Assembly: GCF_963576615.1 (NCBI RefSeq)
Contig: NC_088716.1
Coordinates: 60,544,228 to 60,608,227, forward strand
DNA length: 64,000 bases
Direction: 5' to 3'
Source: Watersipora subatra
Lineage: Eukaryota > Bryozoa > Gymnolaemata > Cheilostomatida > Watersiporidae
Shown here: positions 31,907-42,400 of the stretch, one piece after another
Layout of the letters: each line of letters opens with the position of its first letter
Position numbering within the stretch: the stretch's first letter is position 1
Program-made: the position numbers and the translations under genes
The notes under the pieces: model-generated
Seen by the model: the letters and a program-made list of their open reading frames with translations, nothing else
Database searches by the model: none
What the model was told of the DNA's origin: nothing

Positions 31907-32870
31907 TACATTCTTAGAGTTTGATGTGGTAAACTTTTATCCTTCGATCACAAAACAGCTGATGAATGACGCACTGGATTTTCCTCCATAACAAACATAT
32001 CAGAGAATGAGAAAAATACCATCACACACGCCAAAAAATCATTTTTGTTCAGCCAAAATATAGCATGGCCAAAGAACACATCCAATAGATTATTTGACAT
32101 TACTATGGGAAGCTTTGATGGGGCGGAATGCTGTGAACTAGTCTGGGCGTACATACTCAAACCGAATTAATAATGAAATAGGCAATACTTTTGGATTATA
32201 TCGCGATGACGGCCTTGGAATAACCAACAAAACACCAAAAGAAGCAGAAAAAATTGAGAAAAAACTCAGTTCCATTTTTCTTACAAATGGACTGCATTTA
32301 ACCGTATCCGCAAACAAAAAGGTGATCAACTTCTTAGAAATAAACCTCAACCCAACTACAGCTATACACAGAATCTAGCACAAGCCTAATGCACATCCAC
32401 ATTATGTACATACTAAGTCTAACCATCCACCTAGACTAATAAATAACATACCACTAGTTATAAACAAGAGACTTAGTGACATCATCAGACCACACTACAT
32501 TCACTGCCGAAACTGACATATACCAGCAAACACTCTATCATAGTGGACATAATTACAACATTCTGTTTCAACCTGACCAGAAGATTAATGCTCCAAGTAA
32601 CAGGAAAAAGACCAGGTACCAAGAAAGGTACTATGGTATAATTCACCTTTCAACAAGAATGTAGCAACTAACATCGGTAAGACATATTTTTCATATTCTA
32701 GACGTAGAGTTCCCAAAATCTCATATTCTACATAAAATTTTCAATGAAAACTCAGTTAAAATTAGCTACCGTTGCATGAACAATGTGAGCAATATCATCA
32801 GTGCTCAGAACACTAGGCTACTGCAGCGTCATAATAGTACGCTAATGAAAACAGAATCGAGAGACTGCAA
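31907..32870 (+). pseudogene. Penelope-like RT, catalytic and thumb part
   Basis: Translation resumes with FLEFDVVNFYPSITKQLM, the first catalytic-Asp block of the family, then the [17 protein letters not shown] region and, after frame changes, MGSFDGAE. The second catalytic box reads LYRDDGLGI (32193-32219), so both Asp residues remain. Downstream are NKTPKEAEKIE, VINFLEINLNP and HPPRLINNIP. At least three frameshifts and several stops are present. Confidence 0.9.
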
Positions 32871-33299
32871 CTGCCGAGATAGTAGTAGCTGCCCACTACA
32901 AGGAAAGTGCTTGGGCATGTCTATCATATATACAGAACAACAGTCAACACCGATAATAGCTTACCAGATGAGCATTACATAAGTTTGACTTATACCACAT
33001 TTAAACAACGATATTACAACCATATGTCAACCTTTAGAAATGAGTGCACAAGATCACCTAGCTAAGTAATTATATACGGACGGACGCTGAAGGACAAAAA
33101 CATAAATTATAATATCAAGTGGGAGATAGTGAGAAGAACCACATCTTATAATAAGACAACAGGCAGATGTAACCTATGTCTATATGAGATATTCTACATC
33201 ATATGCAGACCTGAAACCGCTACTTTGAACAAAAAGTGTGAGCTTGTATTAACATGTAGACACGTTGGCAGATTCGTTTTGAGTAATTTTAAAACTTAA
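32870..33299 (+). pseudogene. GIY-YIG-type endonuclease of the Penelope-like element
   Basis: The Cys-rich linker CNCRDSSSCPLQGKC is followed by IIYTEQ (the GIY side). After a frameshift come HYISLTYTTFKQRYYNHM (the YIG side with Gly replaced by Ser) and then RCNLCLYEIFYIICRP. The order and spacing fit the nuclease domain of Penelope-like elements. The frameshift and the Gly loss indicate that it is dead. Confidence 0.85.
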
Positions 33300-33454
33300 T
33301 TTTTTAACACCTAGATTGTTAACCTTTGTCTCATTACATTGTACATCATCGCATTGCTTTCTAATTTTAATCCTACTAATCAGCGATGCTTTCAGGTATT
33401 TTAACAACTATGCTTTTATTTCAACCTATATATACATGGCGCTTTTAGTGTTAG

Positions 33455-33509
33455 CAATTTTATCTGAAGATTACTGCTTTGCAATATGAAACTATTAGTA
33501 ATAAAATTG
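33455..33509 (+). ncRNA. Hammerhead ribozyme (type I, short stem III) of the Penelope-like element
   Basis: Stem I is CAATTTTAT (33455-33463) pairing with ATAAAATTG (33501-33509), 9 of 9. The core CTGAAGA (33464-33470) fits CUGANGA. Stem II (33471-33487) pairs 5 of 7 around a TTT loop. GAA (33488-33490) then leads into stem III ACT/AGT with an ATT loop. The cleavage triplet is GTA, so cleavage is predicted after A33500. Every invariant core base is present. Penelope-like elements are known to carry minimal type I hammerheads, and this one is 155 nt downstream of the nuclease stop. Confidence 0.8.
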
Positions 33510-33600
33510 TTTTAAACTTGACTTAAACTTTCATCTTGCTTAATTTGACATTGCTCTATTTTATTATTGAGCACTTCCGCGCAAGAGACTGCAAATCCTG

Positions 33601-34201
33601 CCTTTATTATATATATATATATATGTGTGCACAATGTATGTAGATTATACATAAGTACGCACGCGCATTATGTTTAAAAATGCAGACAACTCCGTTTTCA
33701 CTAATTCTAAAGTAAACCATCCAAAGACGCAACAAAAGGTGGTATCAAGTATTAAAAAGGTGACATACAGTACATTTGGAGAGCACCACCTCAATGAATG
33801 CAGTATATATATAATTAATAGCTGATAAGTAAGCCTCTACAGCAGTTCGTTTATAACATCCACAAAGAGTCTTATTACCACATGTAGTAAAATGTTGACA
33901 CATGACACACCTAAACTGTACAACACAAGACTCAATGGTGTGCCATATAAATGCATTGGAGGTCAATTACGCTTGATTGTAGCATTTTATTGTTAAGTGC
34001 ATTGTTGATATGATAACAACCTACATATGAGAGAGCCCAGCAAATTAATCTACACCAACACAGGTGTACATGAAAAGTAAATTATGTTTGAGCAGTCAGT
34101 CCTTGATGAAGAAAAAACTATCAATTTATGATTCTGGCAGCTATACTCAAAGGACTAACATTGCCTTAAGTTTATCAAGACATGACTAGCTCTTGACTTT
34201 G
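33601..34201. other. Spacer between the Penelope-like element and the right 660-bp repeat
   Basis: Begins with a (TA)n run at 33609-33624. The remainder is AT-rich and unassigned. The short frame at 33745-33966 has no match. Confidence 0.5.
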
Positions 34202-34862
34202 TAGAGGACACGACTCCTATCATACCGCGCATCTGACAAGGCAGATGACTGAGTGTAACCAACTAGAGGTAATACGTACAGACAAAACTTAATACCCTCG
34301 GGAAGACAAAAGAATATCCAATTACTAAGAAGAAAGAGAAAGCAGTTTAATATTTTGGGTCACTACACAAATTATGATACACGACAGAAAGGAAAGAGTC
34401 TTCAATAATTTGGTTTAATTTTGATATACAGTAAATGCAGAGGAGTTATTGAATAATTGAGTGATTGAATTAAATTTATTGGCTGCCGCCAATAGCTGGC
34501 TAGAGAAAAGCGACTAAAATGAACATTCACTATCTTGAGAATGTTTTGCTAATGATCGAATACAGCCATGCATCATTAGCAGGAACCACACAGTAAGTGA
34601 CAGGTCTACAACCTCCCCATCCATTCAAATAGCAGCACATTAGCAAGCTGTGATGACAATCAAACTAGAGCAGCGCACATGTTTCTACAAATCATTAACA
34701 TGCTAGAAAAGGGAAGGACACATTGCAATGCCTAAGATCAATTGCTCAAGAGTTTTTATATCAAACATGTAATAAGACTGCCTTACGCTGAAATTGGAGA
34801 GATTGAATTGCAAGCTTTGCCTCTTTTCACGAACAGATTTATAGACATATTATTATTTTGTA
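34202..34862 (+). repeat. 660-bp direct repeat, right copy
   Basis: Counterpart of 28060-28719. Same start (TAGAGGACACGACTCC) and end (TTATTTTGTA). Confidence 0.93.
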
Positions 34863-36276
34863 CTAATTTTTATTACAATTTGTCATCACTAAACAAGACT
34901 TGGAATTATTACATATTATAAATGCGACATAAGATTACAGTATTCAGAGAAGTGTGATATAATATTAGAGCATGCATAGAGGCCCAACTAAATCTTTCTT
35001 CTTTTTTTATAGTCAGATAGGCAGTCTTAAACAAAGCTCTATCAAATCTGAATCAAAAACCCAATTCAAGTCACAATTCAAACAAGTATTGAGTCAAAAA
35101 TTCCACTTAACAAATTAAAAAAATCCCTTCCATAGACATCAGAAATAATAAATCATATCTTCAATTATTATTATTATCTATTAAATTACATGAGCAACAC
35201 AGCTACGCATTGTTTTCATAGAATGATGTGAGATTTACCTATAATAGGTGAATATAAATGGATATAATATTCATTTATATTCGCAAAAGAGGATGCAGCT
35301 TTCCAAGAGCAAATAAACAATTTACCAAGATCACCTCATGTATTGATAAAAGACTAAGCCATGACTTACTATTGCAACACGGACACTTTCTAGACACGTT
35401 CACATCAATCCTAAAAGCTTCGATATTTACAAGAAGCTTTTTAAACTCAATTTTTCAAAAACTTTCTCCATGTTGTGATGTGACTTTGAAGTTTGTTTCC
35501 ATTCTAATACACGTAAAGCTCTACAGAATAATTGCACTACATATTCACTATAGTTGCGCGTGTGCAGTGAGCATGCCAATATTCATTCATGACATGAAAT
35601 GTTATCCGTTATGTTATCACGATTGCTTTCACTAAAATGGTAGCACACGCTTCGAATGATCTCAAAAGCGTTTTTAGCATGTATGCATTAGTTCAGTATC
35701 TCCTTAGCTAATCCTGCCAGTGATGAGCCTTTTGAGAAATTCACCGTTAACAATAAGTCTGACAGTAAAACAATTATTTTGTAGGCTCACTTAAAAATTT
35801 GCAGAGAAAACATAGCTAATATGCTAGACTTGCCAAAAAAGTATTAGATTGATGTCCCTAGCCGTAACAATGGAGACGACGGACATAAGCAAGAGCTGAA
35901 TTAGATTCTTGCCACGAGGAATAAAATGCTATTAAGTCAAGATCTCACGAAGCTGGGGGTTAAATTATCAAGAACTAACTGACATCATGTCTCAAGTGCT
36001 TGCTGTTAGCTCTGCTCATGACATTATTTTTGACGAGTTTACGTATGTTGAGCAACAATGTAACAGCCACACCTACTAATTTGTGCCACGTAATAAGGTA
36101 GTTTAAAAGTCTTGAAGCAAGAAAGGGGTATAAATAAAATGTTTCCTCAGAGAATCCATATATTGATCGTTTTTCCACGCAAGCTTATTGCTCGCATCCA
36201 TGCAATTAGGCCATGTATATCATCACGTTATCATCAGCTATTGAACCTTGAGTGACTCGTGCTGCTTATATTACAG
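34863..36276. other. Intergenic, upstream of the receptor gene
   Basis: AT-rich. A 125-codon open frame at 35258-35635 has no recognisable domain and no coding context. A TATTACAG acceptor at 36276 suggests that a 5' UTR exon of the receptor lies upstream. Confidence 0.45.
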
Positions 36277-36312
36277 AATCTCCGCTGCCAGTTGTTTGCA
36301 TCCTTAGACAGC

Positions 36313-36481
36313 ATGGAAAAGATGATCAACCAAAGCTCAACCTGGACCAGCGTATATGGATATACTGATTATGAGACACGTAAACTGTGCTTAACAGATG
36401 CAGACATAATACTTCTGGGTGAGCTGGCGCAGAACTTTACATTTGACACCAATTGCTCAGACGGTGACAGCACAATTACAG
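36313..36481 (+). CDS. GPCR exon 1 (extracellular N-terminus)
   Basis: 56 codons plus one base. The first ATG (MEKMINQSS) was chosen because no upstream in-frame ATG occurs after the TATTACAG acceptor at 36276. Donor ACAG|GTAAAC. Three N-glycosylation sequons. Confidence 0.82.
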
Positions 36482-39400
36482 GTAAACCAAGTGCACATCA
36501 ACATCCAGGTTCATATATACTTAAAGGTTGACTTGCAAAAAAGTTCACATCACAGTTATTTGGTATCAAAAGATTCACCATGTCTTACTCTGCTGTGTTG
36601 TAGGTGCAAAATATGTGGAAATGTGATTACAAGCTCTTAAAAGCTCAAAAACGAACAGTTGATCGCCGCCATCACGAAACCGCCGTAGATAGGAATCAGT
36701 TTATTTCTCTGACGTAGTCATTACATTTGGTTATTGTTTCGTCACTTGATGTTCTCACGTGAATTGAAAGGCCAATAAAAGGCTCAGTATGAAACGTCTC
36801 GTAGCACTAGTTTATGACCAACACTTCGGGTTTTACCGAAGACCCCATATCAAATATAGATGCTCGCCAGTTTACAGTTTTGTTTCGGCTTGGGCTAATC
36901 GTCTAGTCGTAATCTGATCATATGACCCATACTTCGCGAATAATTTCTGCAGCATGTTTCGATTATCACAGGTATCCAACAGGCTCGTCATGTTTATCAG
37001 ACAATGATATATACTCCTTCGAGCTAAGGTTAAAAAATTAAACGAATTTTCACGGTAGGTTATAAGATATCAGTGCTGAAAGTGGACAGCATTACAATGA
37101 CGATAAAATAGACGCGTAAGAACAATAGACATGGTTTTATTGAATGCGTGAAGTATATTTGTGAAAATATTTCGACGAATGAGGTTGCGTGAAAGTGTAG
37201 ACAGAAGCCATTTTGTACAACTACGTCCCATTTGAGCCGTTTTGGAAAGAGATTCTAACCTACGGCGGTCTCGTGATAGCGGCGATTAACTGTTCGTTTT
37301 TGAGCTTTTAAAAGCTTGTAATCACATTCCCACATATTTTGCACCTACAACACAGCAGAGTAAGACATAGTGAATCTTTTGATACCAAATACCTGTAACA
37401 TAAATTTTGTGGCAAGTCAACCTTTAATTTCCTATGTGAAATCTGATTCATGGTTTCGTATGGGAGATAGCTAGCGTCTTGCAAACTATTAATGAAATGC
37501 GTAAAGCCTGGCCTCGCAAAATGGAGAAAAACTTAAGTCTATCAATTCTTATAGAATAATAGGTGAGGCTGCTGAAGCGTCCTTTAACAGTGTTCCATTT
37601 GTTCACCGCAATTGCATACTAGTCTTAACTCTAACTGTTTGAGAATTCCTTGTTTGCCAGCATCAGAAATAAATAAAACCCGATACTTAAGACGTTACTG
37701 TTTTCGAATCCGATTAGATGCGTATACCTAGGCCCTGATTTCTAGCAAAACATAATCAAGTCAAGAAGGACACTCTTATGCTTATGAATCACTTATTTAT
37801 TAGAGAAAATCACCTATATATTAGATAGGATCACCTATTCATTAGAGATGATTACCCAGTTATTCGATAAAACGTATTTGTTAGATAGAATTTACCTATT
37901 TATCAGATAAAACCACCTATTTAGTACAAACAATCACCTATTTATTAAAGGACATCACAGATTTATTAGATAGAACTACCTATATATTACCCTACAGGAT
38001 GAAATTATTCGATGAATTTAATAATTCACGAATTCCCGTACTGTCAATCCTGCAAATTATTAAAATCCGCAAATATATGGTTTTATTTTTAACCCAAGGA
38101 AGAATAACTACTACCTCACATTGAAAAACTAGTCGCTAGGCAGAGTTAGTAAACGTAGCTGAGTTCCAAACTTTGAGTTAAGCCCATTACCAATGCATCA
38201 CACTTCTTTACAAAATTATTCAAGGTTGTCACAAGTTATTTGGATTTCGGCAAGGCGTCATCATCGCAAAGATCTGTCCTGCTGTTCTTTACGTTGAAAA
38301 AACTCATAACTTACTACAAGTTGTTGGTTCACAAAGGCCTCCAAATTGATAAATATGAAAACCTCTGGATTCAGTCAAAAATTTATAGCTTAGCATGATC
38401 AACATAAATTTCCTAGCTAAATAGAAACCAAAACATGTGGTATACGCATGTGAAGGTTTTTAGTCGATTGCTAGTTGCTTTCACGGATTAATTTATTCGC
38501 GAATGTGTTCATCTGCGAATAATTTAGGCCGCGAATATGCATGAAAAGACAATTCTCGCAAAATCTAACTTCGCGAATAATTTCATCCTGTAGGGTATTT
38601 ATTAGAGAGAATCACCTGTTTATTAGAGAGAATCACCTGTTTATTAGAGAGAATCACCTGCTTATTAGAGAGAATCACCTGTTTATTAGAGAGAATCACC
38701 TGTTTATTAGAGAGAATCACCTGTTTATTAGAGAAAATCACCTGTTTATTAGAGAGAATCACCTGTTTATTAGAGAGAATCACCTGTTTATTAGATAAAA
38801 TCACCTGTTTATTAGAGAGAATCACCTGTTTACTAGAGAGAATCACCTGTTTATTAGATAGAATCACCTGTTTATTAGAGAGAATCACCTGTTTATTTGA
38901 CAGAATCTCCTGTTTATTAGAGAGAACCACCTGTTTATTAAAGAGAATCACCTGTTTATTAGAGAGAATCACCTGTTTATTAGAGAGAATCACCTGTTTA
39001 TTAGAGAGAATCACCTGCTTATTAGAGAGAATCACCTGTTTATTAGATAGAATCACCTGTTTATTAGAGAGAATCACCTGTTTATTAGAGAGAATCACCT
39101 GTTTATTAGAGAGAACCACCTGTTTATTAGAGAGAATCACCTGTTTATTAGAGAAAACCACCAGTTTATTAGATACATAGAATCACCTGTTTATTTGACA
39201 GAATCACCTAATAAACAAGTGATTTTATCAACAAAACACCTGTGCCTTAAATGGAAAAAGAGGCAGATTTCCAATTAAGCTCACAACAATAAATAATTCC
39301 TGCAGTTCCTCATAGTCAGAGATTGCAGCCAAGATAGAGCAAGAGATATAGCAAGCATGAAAACAAGAATATAGCAAAAGATAGGCTCCGATTGCTACCA

Positions 39401-42400
39401 ACAGCTGTTTCCGTTTCAGTACCTACTTCAGAATGTAAACAATATTACTACTATGTTCATACAATAATAATTAGCATTGTATATTTTTTTAATAAAATGA
39501 CCAATCAATGCATTAACATTGACTTAGGTGAAACGATTATTGACTGAGTTTTGCCTAGTAGTAAACAATGGCTGCCTCATTCTAAGGAGACCCCAAGGGA
39601 GTAGATTTGCTCTCTTCATCTGCTGATAAATTGCTTGACAGTTTATTTAAACTGAACGCTATAACATTAGAACGCTGACAAGAATCTGATAAAAAGGGCT
39701 TGCGCGAGACAGCAGTTGTACCAAAAACATATCAGTATATATAGCTGCAGAGTAAACTTGAGGGATTATAGCACTCGATCTATAGCAGTACAAGTGCATT
39801 TAGTGAAAAGTTATAGCAAAGTTGTCGGATAGTTTACGCCGGAAGACACAATCACATGACAATCAGAGCAGAGGAGATTGCTGCGACTAGATCTTGAGGT
39901 ACGTTAACAGGTCAAATGAGTTGCAATAGGCAGAAGGGTGTGATGCAGCCATACACCTCTCGGATAGTTGCTGTGAGGAAACAAGCATTCAGAAAGCCTA
40001 TCCTAAAACTTTGATAAAATTATTAAAACAGAAGATAAAATGTAGAGAATGCTGGAAAAATGAAGTCTAAAGATTACCAGAAGAAGTTGAAGTTTAAGGA
40101 AGACAAGGCGAAGTAGAAAAATATTCATTGTCTAGTTACAAATGCTTAAAGAGTTTACAAATTGAGATGAGAACGCCTTTGAGATGCGCCCAAGAATTTA
40201 ATAGGATACCTTGCGCTTTGATAGCAACCATAATCCATTACAGGTACTTATATTATTAGAGTTTGTACAAATTTCCTTATAATTACCTAAAAAGGGGGAG
40301 GCAGGGAAAATTATAAAGACATCCTAACTCAACTAGCGTCATCATGACGTTCATCGACTAGTTGAATGCTGCATGATTGGTTGCAGCATACTCGTAAAGT
40401 ATATTAGCACATCAGAGTCATAGAGTATTATTTAAAAAATGGTTTTTCAAGGACTGCATGTCTAGAGCATTATGTTGTGTTGTATCTATTAGAAACCATG
40501 CGTATGTCCTGAAAGTCCCTTTTACAAATAATGTGATGGAGCCAAGTCTGCAGCTATACAAAAGCTCGTCCACTTGTTTAAGCGACGTTGCAGAAATAAA
40601 ACCAATAATTTACTGTTAGACTCTGCATCCATCTAAAGAAGAGCACCACTCCAAACCAACCATACCTAAAAGCATCCTATCATGATTGAACTGCTATATA
40701 CTTGATATAAGAATAGCTTCATATCATCTATGCAATTTAAGGGTCTACGACTACCCGATTTCATGCGATTTCATTTCAAGCATAGCATCATACGATCTCA
40801 ATCTATTTTTTTCATCGACATTCACCAAGCTGGCATTTACAAGTAAATAAATTTTACTCAGCACTATTATATCAAATAATAAATCATGTCAAAAGTCAAT
40901 GTTTTTAAAAAAAAAAAATTTTTGTGCTACTGAAAGTACTGCATGACAAAAGGGATATTTTTTAGTGTAGCTGTCTGTTTATGGTTAATAATAGAAATAC
41001 TTTCTCGCCTCATGACTGACTAGAATGTAGCTAAAGTTGTACAAGATTTTTATAATAGTGAAGCAACTGTGTATGAATCCATATTGGCAGGGCGATGAAC
41101 TGTTGGGGTTCTAATCTAACTGCATTCAATTGAAATAAAATAGTCAGTTTTCTTTAAATAAAGAGAAAAATAAACCTAAGTCAAAAATTTTTTTTTTTCG
41201 AAAAGCCCTAAAAACCTAATCCAGTGAGTTTCATAGTTTGAGATGTCAATTATATTTCATTCCAACTAGGGGTTTAGCATTATCTTTTCATCCATTTTTA
41301 AAAGATAACTGTGAGACTTAGACTTATGACAAAGGCTTAGTTTCAGCTAAAATAATTACAATCAATGTTGGAACAACCAAAATATTATACCTTTGTATAG
41401 ATTGAGTGTCTGGAACTTTTGCTAAGTTATTTCTTTGCAATTATACAAACTATTAATATGATCACAAGTTAACATTTGTAGAGAGGAAATGTCTATAATT
41501 TTATTGCGTTAAATTCTTTGCCTCTTTAAAAACTACACTTGCCATTTTAAGAGGCTATCGTAAGTGGTTTAGAAGTGAAATAGTTCTTTTTCTAGACCAC
41601 ACACTGTCAGAAAGCCTACAATCACAATACAGTGGTGTTTATATGATATCTGAATGATTAATGCTGAACTTTAAAAAACAACGAAGACTGTTTCTGTCAA
41701 AGTAGTTTTGATAGTATCATTGTTATTATATAACAAATGGTTTAACCTTACTGTTGGTATACTATTTGACTTCCATGATGGTAAATTCAACATCTATAAA
41801 ATTTATAAACATGCTAAAATACCACAACATAAACTCTAAGGAATTTGAAATAGTAATTTACTTGATACTGACTTTAACATTGCAATGTTTCGTTACTACA
41901 ATGTTTCGTTACTACAATGTTTCGGTACTACAATGTTTCGTTACTACAATGTTTCGTTACTACAATGTTTCGTTACTACAATGTTTCGTTACTACAATAT
42001 TTCGTTACTACAATGTTTCGTTACTACAATGTTTCGTTACTACAATGTTTCGTTACTACAATGTTTCGTTACTACAATGTTTCGTTACTACAATGTTTCG
42101 TTACTACAATGTTTCGTTACTACAATGTTTCGTTACTACAATGTTTCGTTACTACAATGTTTCGGTACTACAATGTTTCGTTACTACAATGTTTCGGTAC
42201 TACAATGTTTCGGTACTACAATGTTTCGGTACTACAATGTTTCGTTACTACAATGTTTCGTTACTACAATGTTTCGTTACTACAATGTTTCGGTACTACA
42301 ATGTTTCGTTAGCATTACCAACATTACTCGAAGGACTTTAAAAGATGCAAAAGATTTGACCTACTGTCTGGCAGCAAGATGGGCAATACATGTAATCAAA

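Larger units (their letters stand above)
28720..33620 (+). mobile_element. Penelope-like retroelement (RT + GIY-YIG), decayed and interrupted
   Basis: RT segments at 28729-29152 and 31907-32870 and a GIY-YIG-type nuclease at about 32870-33299 lie in the same orientation. That order is diagnostic of endonuclease-bearing Penelope-like elements. The RT is split by a foldback insertion (29153-31904). A hammerhead ribozyme fold occurs in the 3' non-coding part. (TA)n runs border both ends. Stops and frame changes rule out activity. Confidence 0.9.

Noticed and set aside
35258..35635. 125-codon plus-strand frame
   Set aside because: No recognisable domain, AT-rich composition and no splice or poly(A) context. 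Probably chance.
38583..39161. 192-codon open frame on the minus strand
   Set aside because: It is a translation of the 21-bp minisatellite. The unit is a multiple of three without stops, and both strands are open.
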